In this document: positions 9,885 to 22,884 of the stretch, piece by piece | Position numbering within the stretch: position 1 is the first letter of the stretch | Layout of the letters: each line of letters opens with the position of its first letter | Assembly (NCBI GenBank): GCA_017893485.1 | Contig: CM030363.1 | Coordinates: 114,118,004 to 114,182,003, forward strand | Length of the DNA: 64,000 bases | Reading direction: 5' to 3' | Source: Hemerocallis citrina | Taxonomy: Eukaryota; Streptophyta; Magnoliopsida; Asparagales; Asphodelaceae | Program-made: the position numbers and the translations under genes | Notes under the pieces: model-generated | The model's input: the letters and a program-made list of their open reading frames with translations, nothing else | The model's database searches: none | What the model was told of the DNA's origin: nothing

Positions 9885-12800
9885 TGTAGCGCCCCGATTT
9901 CCGATACCGGGAAACCGTGACACGAGCCAAGATCTTTTCTTCAATTAGTCACAATACACAGAAAAACAGGAGAATTTAAAACTTTTTATTCAATACACAA
10001 TGTGTTACAAGTCTGAATATTGTACAACTGTAATACCTTACAATAGAGTTACAATATTACCTTTATATTTCTAAGTATTACATCCTTCACATCTTACATC
10101 AGAGTACTTCTTAACTAATACAGAATCAATACATATTTTGCAGCGGAACTAAACTTAATACTGACTCCTTGCTTTCCTTGCCTTGAGTCCTCTTGAATCT
10201 CGCCTTTGTACTTCGGCGATCCAGTACCTATGGAAGTGGGGACGTCAGTATTCACTGACGCTTAAAGGCTGATCATATAGCAGCGAATCTTCCAAACAAT
10301 ATACAAAATATAACAATGGTGTTGGTGTAGTTTAAGTGTTCGTGAGTGCTGTGACTAGACACTAATGCGATACTTAAAATAGAACTAATTATACACAACC
10401 CGTTCCTGACAATACTCCATGACTCTGTGAGGTTGCAGAAGAGGTCAAGTCCCCTTATGCAGTCTGCTTATGGTGTCTCCGTTTTCCACTACTACCCGGC
10501 ATGCCGGACCTCACTCAACAAGGTTGCAGGTGCGGTCTAGTTCCGCCACTGCAGTCATATAGTGGTGTCCATGTTTGCCACTATTGCCCGGTGTATCGGG
10601 ACTTAATCCAAAATCCAAATCATAGGGTTTCGCAAGCGCAGGGCAGCGCGAAGCCTACCCTGTGGCACCCTCTGGGGTATCGCAAGCGCAGGACTGCACA
10701 ATGCATCCTGTGGCACCCCAGCCACGGTATTTCAGGAATTAACAGAGCGAGATACGTAACCCGTGTCCTCAACCTGTGAGATGGCACCGTACGTATCCCT
10801 TTGACGGGAAGGTAGGACAAGGACGCTTCCTATTCTAATGTCAGCAAGTCTCCGAAAGTAACATGCAGCCCATAAATACATGCGACTCCATCTCAAGCCG
10901 TTTCTCCATATATAGGGATTGAACCCGCGTGACACATTCTAATTGTACACAACCTGTTCCTGACAATACTCCATGACTCTGTGAGGTTGCAGAAGAGGTC
11001 AAGTCCCCTTATGCAGTCTGCTTATGGTGTCTCCGTTTTCCACTACTACCCGGCAAGCCGGACCTCACTCGATCCCAGTATATCGGGCATCGTTCCAAAA
11101 TCAAACCATAGAGTTTCGCAAGCGCAGGGCAGCGCGAAGCCTACCCTGTGGCACTCTCTGGGGTCTAGCAAACGCAGGACTGCACCATGCATCCTGTGGC
11201 ACCCCAGCCACGGTATTTCAGGAATTAACAGCGCGAGATACGCAACCCGTGTCCTCAACTTGTGAGACGGCACCGTACGTATCCCTTTGACAGGAAGGCA
11301 CAACCCTGTACACCACCTATGATTTGCCTCAAGGGACGAGTTAGTGTAAGGGGCCCCCTACAACTGACCCCTCTCTCCCGGCAAAAGGGTTAAAATGATC
11401 CTTGTAAGTCACTATCCTAGTGATGTCCCTGACTCGAACAATCCTAGGGATGACGATATTATAACACAACGTGCTAGGCCTTAAATTAGGCTTCGCAAGA
11501 CAACTCTGCTAGGCCGCTCAACCTAGACTTACCAGAATCCCTCAGGACCCGGTTCGTGGCTCATCGATCCAAGACTTTGGATGTGCGGATATACATGCAT
11601 GCCGCTACCCTAGACTTGGATTTCGTCTATACTCCGGTCCTCGATCAACCTACCCTGGTTAAGATTCGACGGTACACAAGGAGTGACTCCTCCACAGTTC
11701 CTTAGGGTAGAAATCATATGTCTTGATGGTCGATAGCCCTTAGGGTGGTAACATCACCCTAGACGAGCACAACTAACTGTGTACTAGCTAACAAGCTATA
11801 CACGAGTAATAACCACATACGAGCCAACTAAGCTACGCATGAAACAACAACTACCTACGAGCCAGGCGGGCCTCGTAGGAGACAACCACGTACATACCGG
11901 CCAAATAAGCCGCGTATGAGACCAACAGCTTCGTACGGGCCGGTCGGGCCGCGTACGGGACAACCACCTACATACGAGCCGACTAAGCTACGTATGAGAC
12001 CCACGGCTACGTACGGGCCAGTCGAGCCACGTACGAGCACGACCGTGTGCAAACAACCATACAGGTAATCAATCTTAGAAGCAACCAAACGTGCTTACTA
12101 ACAAACTTAATCTTCTATTGTTAGAAGCAACAGAAGAATCTACTAATATTCTATGGTCGGTATTCCACTAAGGAAGGATCCGAAGGCGACCTAACGGCCT
12201 TTATCGGACCAACTATCACTAGTGGTCTTCCCAATCCTTATTACTTCAACCTATAGCGCCTTGAGTATGGCATACAATTACAAGCAGCTTCCTACGACAA
12301 TCAATCATATAACACAACCCCCATGATAATCCTATGTATGAATGTGATTAATGCTTATGCTTACATTGAGCTCAAGCATGAAAATCACTAACGACCTTAA
12401 ACATAAAATCCTCTATAGTCAATCGTAGGTTACCAATTGAGCATGAAAGCTTACTACTTATCCCGGCTAATCTCCACAACCTAACTAGTATGAACAAGCA
12501 ACACTCCAAGGCATAGTAGGTAGTTCTAACGCTACTCCTACAACATTTTAAGCAAGTATTGAACTATAGCATGGTATAGAACACAACATAAAATCACTAC
12601 AACTAACTATGGGTAGTTTCTTTACTTTAAGCATGAACATCATAGTATGGGTATCCTTAACTTAATATGATCAATAATTTGCATGATACCTACTTACTTA
12701 GCATAAGTCATGATCATCTACTAACATAACATACACTTCTCTACCATTTATCTAACATGGTATACAATTTGCATACAATTTAAACTAGCATGATATGCAA

Positions 12801-13199
12801 AGTACTTACAATTAAGCTAGCATGGTATATCGCTTTCCAACAATTAAACTAGCATGGTATATGATTTCATCATGGATCCTACAACACTCTAGGCACAATG
12901 AAATTTATCCACACATGGTAGGAAACTCTTGGATTGAATCCTACACATTCTAAGCCAAACTAAGTCACTAAACATAATAGGAAACTTTAGGAATGAATCC
13001 CACAAAATTCTAGCATAAGTGAGTTACTAAACATGATGGGAAAAGAATCCTACAACATTACCAAGCATGATAGGAAAAAGGATCCTACAACATTCTAAAC
13101 GTTAAGCATGGTAGGATATTTTTAGAAAAAGTCCTACAACATCCTAAACATAAAGTATGATGGGATAATTTTATAAAACATCCTACATCTAATTAAGCA

Positions 13200-14310
13200 T
13201 AGAATCATGGTAGGATATTTTTATAAGTAATCCTACAACTAACTAAGCATGGATATGGCTTCTAATTATTTTTAGAAGCAAAGCTACAACTAACTAAGCA
13301 TGGTAAACATGTAGGATATTTTTAGAAGCAATCCTACAACTAACTAAGCATGGATATGGCTTCTAATTATTTTTAGAAGCAATCCTACAACTAACTAAAC
13401 ATGAATATGACTTCTAATTAATTTTAGAAGTGATCCTACAATATAAGTAGCATGAATATGACTTCTAATTAATTTTAGAAGTGATCCTACAATATAAGTA
13501 GCATGAATAAGGCTTCTAATCATTTTTAGAAGTAATCCTACAACATTAGTAGCATAAATATGTCTTCTAAATATTTTTAGAAGTAAAGCTACAACTAACT
13601 AAGCATGGATATGGCTCCTAATTATTTTTAGAAGCAATCCTACAACTAACTAAGCATGGATATGGCTTCTAAGTATTTTTAGAAGTAATCCTACAACATT
13701 AGTAGCATAAATATGTCTTCTAAATATTTTTAGAAGTAAAGCTACAACTAACTAAGCATGGATATGGCTCCTAATTATTTTTAGAAGCAATCCTACAACT
13801 AACTAAGCATGGATATGGCTTCTAAGTATTTTTAGAAGCAAAGCTACAACTAACTAAGCATGGATATGGCTCCTAATTATTTTTAGAAGCAATCCTACAA
13901 CTAACTAAGCATGGATATGGCTTCTAAGTATTTTTAGAAGCAAAGCTACAACTAACTAAGCATGGATATGGCTTCTAATTATTTTTAGAAGCAATCCTAC
14001 AACTAACTAAACATGGATATGGCTTCTAATTATTTTTAGAAGCAATCCTACAACTAACTAAGCATGGATATGGCTTCTAAGTATTTTTAGAAGCAAAGCT
14101 ACAACTAACTAAGCATGGATATGGCTCCTAATTATTTTTAGAAGCAATCCTACAACTAACTAAGCATGGATATGGCTTCTAAGTATTTTTAGAAGCAAAG
14201 CTACAACTAACTAAGCATGGATATGGCTTCTAATTATTTTTAGAAGCAATCCTACAACTAACTAAACATGGATATGGCTTCTAATTATTTTTAGAAGCAA
14301 TCCTACAATG
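13200..14310. repeat. 51-bp minisatellite in the 3' LTR of E
   Basis: About 20 tandem copies of a 51-bp unit containing CTACAACTAACTAAGCATGG and a short hairpin (GCTTCTAA...TTAGAAGC around TTATTT). Variants alternate in a higher-order pattern. The same array recurs in the other LTR at about 19936-21046. Confidence 0.9.
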
Positions 14311-14549
14311 TTCTAAGCACAAAACATAAAGGAATATTTTTAGAAAATATCCTACAACATTCTACTACTACTACTACTTCTATTTTGATCAACACATAAC
14401 TATCTACTACTACTACTACAACATACAACTTACTACTATTACTACTACTTCATTAATCAACATACATGCTACTACTACTTCATTTTATTACATACTACTA
14501 CTTATTATTTTAGCTTACTACTACTTAGTAGCTTACAAATCTTTGTGAT

Positions 14550-15010
14550 TACTAGTGATAAAGAAAAGATCATTTTTATCTTATTTTACTTTACTTTACA
14601 AAAGAAAGATCTCTTTAATTAACTACAACTAGTGATTAAAAATGAAAGAAAGATCTTTTTAATTAATTACCACTAGTGATTAAAAATAAAAGAAAGATCT
14701 TTTTAGTTAATTACAACTAGTGATCAAAATAAAAGAAGGTCTTTTTATTAAGTTACAACTAGTGATTAAAATAAAAAGAAAGATCTTTTTATTAAGCTAC
14801 AACTAGTGATTAAAATAAAAAGAAAGATCTTTTTATTAAGCTACAACTAGTGATTAAATAAAAAGAAGATCTTTTTATTAAGCTACAACTAGTGATTAAA
14901 ATAAAAAGAAAGATCTTTTTATTAAGCTACAACTAGTGATTAAACAAAAAGAAGATCTTTTTAATTATTTCTACCACTAGTGTTTAGTAAAGAAAGGAAA
15001 GATCTTTTTG
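14550..15010. repeat. 44-bp minisatellite in the 3' LTR of E
   Basis: Roughly ten copies of a unit of about 44 bp containing ACTAGTGATTAAAA and AAGATCTTTTT. Each carries the palindromes ACTAGT and AGATCT. Second copy in the other LTR at about 21286-21746. Confidence 0.85.
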
Positions 15011-15465
15011 ATTATTACATTAGTTCAATCAAGTCCTACAACCAACAATGGTTGTATTGTTCAACAATATGCAATATGTATGGTTCCATATCAAGTCCTA
15101 CAACCTTACATGGTTGTATGCAAAAGTTTATGTGCATGTGTTCCTTTAGTCCAAGTAGTTTACTTTTTATCATACAACAACAACCAAAAGAACTATTTTT
15201 AGATGATTCCTACTACCACATACCACATAATAACCATACCAAAAAGAAAGGGTAAACAAGAGGGTAAGAAGAAGAAGAACATCAAAAACCATCATTCAAT
15301 AAACAAACAAACAACAAACAAACATACAAACAAAGCATGAAGAAACCCCCACCTTATTTTTTTCTATAGGAAGGACTAGCTTGCTGTTTCCTTCTCCTTC
15401 CCCTAGCTTTTTGAAAGCTTCTAAGAACCCTACAATAAGACTCTCTTTTGTTAGTATGAGACCTC

Positions 15466-15509
15466 TCTTTCTTTTCCTTTCTTTCTTTCTTTCTTTCTTT
15501 TTTCTTTTC

Positions 15510-15540
<31 letters not shown>

Positions 15541-15541
15541 G
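15466..15541. repeat. (TTTC)n polypyrimidine tract in the 3' LTR of E
   Basis: Nearly pure TTTC repeats just downstream, in element sense, of the TATA box. On the minus strand it reads GAAA and creates a spurious Lys/Arg-rich frame. Second copy at about 22202-22277. Confidence 0.9.
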
Positions 15542-15577
15542 TTTTCTAAAATGAGAGAAGGAGGAGAATGAAGGGGT

Positions 15578-15584
15578 ATTTATA
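15578..15584 (-). promoter_or_regulatory. TATA box in the 3' LTR of E
   Basis: TATAAATACCCC on the minus strand, the same core found in the LTRs of B, C and D. The 5' LTR copy is at 22314-22320. Confidence 0.65.
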
Positions 15585-16143
15585 GGAGAGGATGAGAGGT
15601 GGTAAGTGCACCATATGGCACAAAATAACCCCAAAACAAGGAGGTGGGATTGGGGGGAGGTGTTATGTGGGGGAAAATTGATATGGAGGAGAAATTTTCT
15701 AGAAGAATTTTCTTAACCTTCTTATGTAACCTTAACCTAGGTTAAACCTCCTAATCAAATCCTTAACCATTCCTACTAGGTTATAGCAAAATAAGTGTTG
15801 TCCAAAATATACAACACATAATTCGTATAATGCACTAATCGACATACTACTCGTACGTGCGCATATATGTCCGTATACCGGAAAATCTTTGCATAATCCG
15901 CATAAAAATAATTAAATCTTGGAAATAATAATAAAATAAAATTTATTATTAGTTCGGAAGATCACGGTATCAATTTGATACAATACGGATATATACTGAC
16001 CGATATCTGGATACAGATAATGTTTAGGAGCAAACCGGGTAAAAATCACCAAAATATTCTAATTTTGGAATTAAAACAAAATAATAGTAAAATAATAATA
16101 AAATATCAATTTATATACGGTAATATCCGTCCGGGATATTACA

Positions 16144-16620
16144 ATACTCCCTCCTTAGAATAGTTCTGTCCTCAGAACTACGTTAAGTTAGGAAAACAGG
16201 CAAAACATCCATACCCTAATAACTCGGGGAAAGAAAGCTTAGGCTGCTTTCCTGGCTCCCAAGTGGTTCATCCACGAACTGGTTCTCCCAAGAACCCGAT
16301 ATTTGCAACTCGGTATCTACTCCCTCCTTAGAATAGGACATGACCTATGGACATTACTTCCGATTTCTAGGATTTCCTCCGGTAATTTGCTCATTCTACT
16401 CTATCAATACACCCTCGGTTAGGAAATCTTCGAATACCATCCTAAAATATACCTACTGGAATTAGTCCAGATATAGGATAATCATAAAACATAAGTTGAA
16501 AGGAACAACAATATGAATTACAATTTCCTATAACTAACTAAGACCCGACTCCTAAAGGCGTCCAAGTTTAATTTTCCTGCTGTGTTGGACTGTAAATTGA
16601 AGTTAGCTCTGATACCACTC
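16144..16620 (-). other. Internal region of E: PPT, PBS, no coding sequence
   Basis: On the minus strand, TGGTATCAGAGC (16606-16617) is the initiator-Met primer site, three bases (GAG) from the 5' LTR. At the other end the polypurine motif CTATTCTAAGGAGGGAGT (16146-16163) abuts the 3' LTR. An exact 18-base copy of that motif sits inside the core at 16319-16336. Element D has the same GAG spacer and the same CTATTCTAAGGAGGGAG tract. No open frame of note is present. Confidence 0.88.
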
Positions 16621-19600
16621 TGTAGCGCCCCGATTTCCGATACCGGGAAACCGTGACACGAGCCAAGATCTTTTCTTCAATTAGTCACAATACACAGAAA
16701 AACAGGAGAATTTAAAACTTTTTATTCAATACACAATGTGTTACAAGTCTGAATATTGTACAACTGTAATACCTTACAATAGAGTTACAATATTACCTTT
16801 ACATTTCTAAGTATTACATCCTTCACATCTTACATCAGAGTACTTCTTAACTAATACAGAATCAATACATATTTTGCAGCGGAACTAAACTTAATACTGA
16901 CTCCTTGCTTTCCTTGCCTTGAGTCCTCTTGAATCTCGCCTTTGTACTTCGGCGATCCAGTACCTATGGAAGTGGGGACGTCAGTATTCACTGACGCTTA
17001 AAGGCTGATCATATAGCAGCGAATCTTCCAAACAATATACAAAATATAACAATGGTGTTGGTGTAGTTTAAGTGTTCGTGAGTGCTGTGACTAGACACTA
17101 ATGCGATACTTAAAATAGAACTAATTATATACAACCCGTTCCTGACAATACTCCATGACTCTGTGAGGTTGCAGAAGAGGTCAAGTCCCCTTATGCAGTC
17201 TGCTTATGGTGTCTCCGTTTTCCACTACTACCCGGCATGCCGGACCTCACTCAACAAGGTTGCAGGTGCGGTCTAGTTCCGCCACTGCAGTCATATAGTG
17301 GTGTCCATGTTTGCCACTATTGCCCGGTGTATCGGGACTTAATCCAAAATCCAAATCATAGGGTTTCGCAAGCGCAGGGCAGCGCGAAGCCTATCCTGTG
17401 GCACCCTCTGGGGTATCGCAAGCGCAGGACTGCACAATGCATCCTGTGGCACCCCAGCCACGGTATTTCAGGAATTAACAGAGCGAGATACGTAACCCGT
17501 GTCCTCAACCTGTGAGATGGCACCGTACGTATCCCTTTGACGGGAAGGTAGGACAAGGACGCTTCCTATTCTAATGTCAGCAAGTCTCCGAAAGTAACAT
17601 GCAGCCCATAAATACATGCGACTCCATCTCAAGCCGTTTCTCCATATATAGGGATTGAACCCGCGTGACACATTCTAATTGTACACAACCTGTTCCTGAC
17701 AATACTCCATGACTCTGTGAGGTTGCAGAAGAGGTCAAGTCCCCTTATGCAGTCTGCTTATGGTGTCTCCGTTTTCCACTACTACCCGGCAAGCCGGACC
17801 TCACTCGATCCCAGTATATCGGGCATCGTTCCAAAATTAAACCATAGAGTTTCGCAAGCGCAGGGCAGCGCGGAGCCTACCCTGTGGCACTCTCTGGGGT
17901 ATAGCAAACGCAGGACTGCACCATGCATCCTGTGGCACCCCAGCCACGGTATTTCAGGAATTAACAGCGCGAGATACGCAACCCGTGTCCTCAACTTGTG
18001 AGACGGCACCGTACGTATCCCTTTGACAGGAAGGCACAACCCTGTACACCACCTATGATTTGCCTCAAGGGACGAGTTAGTGTAAGGGGCCCCCTACAAC
18101 TGACCCCTCTCTCCCGGCAAAAGGGTTAAAATGATCCTTGTAAGTCACTATCCTAGTGATGTCCCTGACTCGAACAATCCTAGGGATGACGATATTATAA
18201 CACAACGTGCTAGGCCTTAAATTAGGCTTCGCAAGACAACTCTGCTAGGCCGCTCAACCTAGACTTACCAGAATCCCTCAGGACCCGGTTCGTGGCTCAT
18301 CGATCCAAGACTTTGGATGTGCGGATATACATGCATGCCGCTACCCTAGACTTGGATTTCGTCTATACTCCGGTCCTCGATCAACCTACCCTGGTTAAGA
18401 TTCGACGGTACACAAGGAGTGACTCCTCCACAGTTCCTTAGGGTAGAAATCATATGTCTTGATGGTCGATAGCCCTTAGGGTGGTAACATCACCCTAGAC
18501 GAGCACAACTAACTGTGTACTAGCTAACAAGCTATACACGAGTAATAACCACATACGAGCCAACTAAGCTACGCATGAAACAACAACTACCTACGAGCCA
18601 GGCGGGCCTCGTAGGAGACAACCACGTACATACCGGCCAAATAAGCCGCGTATGAGACCAACAGCTTCGTACGGGCCGGTCGGGCCGCGTACGGGACAAC
18701 CACCTACATACGAGCCGACTAAGCTACGTATGAGACCCACGGCTACGTACGGGCCAGTCGAGCCACGTACGAGCACGACCGTGTGCAAACAACCATACAG
18801 GTAATCAATCTTAGAAGCAACCAAACGTGCTTACTAACAAACTTAATCTTCTATTGTTAGAAGCAACAGAAGAATCTACTAATATTCTATGGTCGGTATT
18901 CCACTAAGGAAGGATCCGAAGGCGACCTAACGGCCTTTATCGGACCAACTATCACTAGTGGTCTTCCCAATCCTTATTACTTCAACCTATAGCGCCTTGA
19001 GTATGGCATACAATTACAAGCAGCTTCCTACGACAATCAATCATATAACACAACCCCCATGATAATCCTATGTATGAATGTGATTAATGCTTATGCTTAC
19101 ATTGAGCTCAAGCATGAAAATCACTAACGACCTTAAACATAAAATCCTCTATAGTCAATCGTAGGTTACCAATTGAGCATGAAAGCTTACTACTTATCCC
19201 GGCTAATCTCCACAACCTAACTAGTATGAACAAGCAACACTCCAAGGCATAGTAGGTAGTTCTAACGCTACTCCTACAACATTTTAAGCAAGTATTGAAC
19301 TATAGCATGGTATAGAACACAACATAAAATCACTACAACTAACTATGGGTAGTTTCTTTACTTTAAGCATGAACATCATAGTATGGGTATCCTTAACTTA
19401 ATATGATCAATAATTTGCATGATACCTACTTACTTAGCATAAGTCATGATCATCTACTAACATAACATACACTTCTCTACCATTTATCTAACATGGTATA
19501 CAATTTGCATACAATTTAAACTAGCATGATATGCAAAGTACTTACAATTAAGCTAGCATGGTATATCGCTTTCCAACAATTAAACTAGCATGGTATATGA

Positions 19601-22245
19601 TTTCATCATGGATCCTACAACACTCTAGGCACAATGGAATTTATCCACACATGGTAGGAAACTCTTGGATTGAATCCTACACATTCTAAGCCAAACTAAG
19701 TCACTAAACATAATAGGAAACTTTAGGAATGAATCCCACAAAATTCTAGCATAAGTGAGTTACTAAACATGATGGGAAAAGAATCCTACAACATTACCAA
19801 GCATGATAGGAAAAAGGATCCTACAACATTCTAAACGTTAAGCATGGTAGGATATTTTTAGAAAAAGTCCTACAACATCCTAAACATAAAGTATGATGGG
19901 ATAATTTTATAAAACATCCTACATCTAATTAAGCATAGTATCATGGTAGGATATTTTTATAAGTAATCCTACAACTAACTAAGCATGGATATGGCTTCTA
20001 ATTATTTTTAGAAGCAAAGCTACAACTAACTAAGCATGGTAAACATGTAGGATATTTTTAGAAGCAATCCTACAACTAACTAAGCATGGATATGGCTTCT
20101 AATTATTTTTAGAAGCAATCCTACAACTAACTAAACATGAATATGACTTCTAATTAATTTTAGAAGTGATCCTACAATATAAGTAGCATGAATATGACTT
20201 CTAATTAATTTTAGAAGTGATCCTACAACATAAGTAGCATGAATAAGGCTTCTAATCATTTTTAGAAGTAATCCTACAACATTAGTAGCATAAATATGTC
20301 TTCTAAATATTTTTAGAAGTAAAGCTACAACTAACTAAGCATGGATATGGCTCCTAATTATTTTTAGAAGCAATCCTACAACTAACTAAGCATGGATATG
20401 GCTTCTAAGTATTTTTAGAAGTAATCCTACAACATTAGTAGCATAAATATGTCTTCTAAATATTTTTAGAAGTAAAGCTACAACTAACTAAGCATGGATA
20501 TGGCTCCTAATTATTTTTAGAAGCAATCCTACAACTAACTAAGCATGGATATGGCTTCTAAGTATTTTTAGAAGCAAAGCTACAACTAACTAAGCATGGA
20601 TATGGCTCCTAATTATTTTTAGAAGCAATCCTACAACTAACTAAGCATGGATATGGCTTCTAAGTATTTTTAGAAGCAAAGCTACAACTAACTAAGCATG
20701 GATATGGCTTCTAATTATTTTTAGAAGCAATCCTACAACTAACTAAACATGGATATGGCTTCTAATTATTTTTAGAAGCAATCCTACAACTAACTAAGCA
20801 TGGATATGGCTTCTAAGTATTTTTAGAAGCAAAGCTACAACTAACTAAGCATGGATATGGCTCCTAATTATTTTTAGAAGCAATCCTACAACTAACTAAG
20901 CATGGATATGGCTTCTAAGTATTTTTAGAAGCAAAGCTACAACTAACTAAGCATGGATATGGCTTCTAATTATTTTTAGAAGCAATCCTACAACTAACTA
21001 AACATGGATATGGCTTCTAATTATTTTTAGAAGCAATCCTACAATGTTCTAAGCACAAAACATAAAGGAATATTTTTAGAAAATATCCTACAACATTCTA
21101 CTACTACTACTACTTCTATTTTGATCAACACATAACTATCTACTACTACTACTACAACATACAACTTACTACTATTACTACTACTTCATTAATCAACATA
21201 CATGCTACTACTACTTCATTTTATTACATACTACTACTTATTATTTTAGCTTACTACTACTTAGTAGCTTACAAATCTTTGTGATTACTAGTGATAAAGA
21301 AAAGATCATTTTTATCTTATTTTACTTTACTTTACAAAAGAAAGATCTCTTTAATTAACTACAACTAGTGATTAAAAATGAAAGAAAGATCTTTTTAATT
21401 AATTACCACTAGTGATTAAAAATAAAAGAAAGATCTTTTTAGTTAATTACAACTAGTGATCAAAATAAAAGAAGGTCTTTTTATTAAGTTACAACTAGTG
21501 ATTAAAATAAAAAGAAAGATCTTTTTATTAAGCTACAACTAGTGATTAAAATAAAAAGAAAGATCTTTTTATTAAGCTACAACTAGTGATTAAATAAAAA
21601 GAAGATCTTTTTATTAAGCTACAACTAGTGATTAAAATAAAAAGAAAGATCTTTTTATTAAGCTACAACTAGTGATTAAACAAAAAGAAGATCTTTTTAA
21701 TTATTTCTACCACTAGTGTTTAGTAAAGAAAGGAAAGATCTTTTTGATTATTACATTAGTTCAATCAAGTCCTACAACCAACAATGGTTGTATTGTTCAA
21801 CAATATGCAATATGTATGGTTCCATATCAAGTCCCACAACCTTACATGGTTGTATGCAAAAGTTTATGTGCATGTGTTCCTTTAGTCCAAGTAGTTTACT
21901 TTTTATCATACAACAACAACCAAAAGAACTATTTTTAGATGATTCCTACTACCACATACCACATAATAACCATACCAAAAAGAAAGGGTAAACAAGAGGG
22001 TAAGAAGAAGAAGAACATCAAAAACCATCATTCAATAAACAAACAAACAACAAACAAACATACAAACAAAGCATGAAGAAACCCCCACCTTATTTTTTTC
22101 TATAGGAAGGACTAGCTTGCTGTTTCCTTCTCCTTCCCCTAGCTTTTTGAAAGCTTCTAAGAACCCTACAATAAGACTCTCTTTTGTTAGTATGAGACCT
22201 CTCTTTCTTTTCCTTTCTTTCTTTCTTTCTTTCTTTTTTCTTTTC

Positions 22246-22276
<31 letters not shown>

Positions 22277-22879
22277 GTTTTCTAAAATGAGAGAAGGAGG
22301 AGAATGAAGGGGTATTTATAGGAGAGGATGGGAGGTGGTAAGTGCACCATATGGCACAAAATAACCCCAAAACAAGGAGGTGGGATTGGGGGGAGGTGTT
22401 ATGTGGGGGAAAATTGATATGGAGGAGAAATTTTCTAGAAGAATTTTCTTAACCTTCTTATGTAACCTTAACCTAGGTTAAACCTCCTAATCAAATCCTT
22501 AACCATTCCTACTAGGTTATAGCAAAATAAGTGTTGTCCAAAATATACAACACATAATTCGTATAATGCACTAATCGACATACTACTCGTACGTGCGCAT
22601 ATATGTCCGTATACCGGAAAATCTTTGCATAATCCGCATAAAAATAATTAAATCTTGGAAATAATAATAAAATAAAATTTATTATTAGTTCGGAAGATCA
22701 CGGTATCAATTTGATACAATACGGATATATACTGACCGATATCTGGATACAGATAATGTTTAGGAGCAAACCGGGTAAAAATCACCAAAATATTCTAATT
22801 TTGGAATTAAAACAAAATAATAGTAAAATAATAATAAAATATCAATTTATATACGGTAATATCCGTTCGGGATATTACA
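16621..22879 (-). repeat. 5' LTR of element E
   Basis: 6259 bp, equal in length to the other LTR and differing by about a dozen single bases seen by eye (for example C/T at 16127/22867). It contains the same arrays: 51-bp minisatellite at about 19936-21046, 44-bp minisatellite at about 21286-21746, TTTC tract at about 22202-22277 and TATA box at 22314-22320. Confidence 0.93.
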
Positions 22880-22884
22880 CTGAA

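Larger units (their letters stand above)
9885..16143 (-). repeat. 3' LTR of element E
   Basis: 6259 bp. Content along the plus strand: a 554-bp-spaced internal duplication (10392 and 10946 onward); a TACG-rich imperfect repeat (11820-12060); AT-rich sequence; a 51-bp minisatellite (about 13200-14310); a CTA-rich tract (about 14360-14530); a 44-bp minisatellite (about 14550-15010); a TTTC tract (about 15466-15541); and a minus-strand TATA box (15578-15584). No gene recognised. The end near 9885 resembles the end of solo LTR F (GTGTCACGGTTTCCC shared). Confidence 0.93.
9885..22879 (-). mobile_element. Element E: non-autonomous LTR element with giant LTRs and a 477-bp core
   Basis: Two 6259-bp direct repeats (9885-16143 and 16621-22879) flank 477 bases without coding capacity, bordered by the 5-bp duplication ctgaa (9880-9884, 22880-22884). 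Both repeats start TGTAGCGCCC and end GATATTACA on the plus strand. The core holds a tRNA-Met primer site and a polypurine tract, both on the minus strand, so the element is minus-oriented. By eye the LTRs differ at about a dozen positions, so insertion was recent. No gag or pol exists, so mobility must have depended on another element. The PPT context matches chromodomain element D, making that clade the likely helper. Confidence 0.93.

Noticed and set aside
10501..11303. Small overlapping frames on both strands in the E LTR
   Set aside because: They duplicate with the 554-bp repeat and have no domain; identical in the second LTR only because the LTR was copied.
13200..15010. Regular short repeats resembling a CRISPR array
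   Set aside because: No constant repeat/variable spacer pattern; whole units repeat, and the context is a plant LTR.
15296..15634. 112-codon Lys/Arg-rich frame on the minus strand (and its copy at 22032-22370)
   Set aside because: It is created by the TTTC tract; no start context or domain, and it sits inside an LTR.
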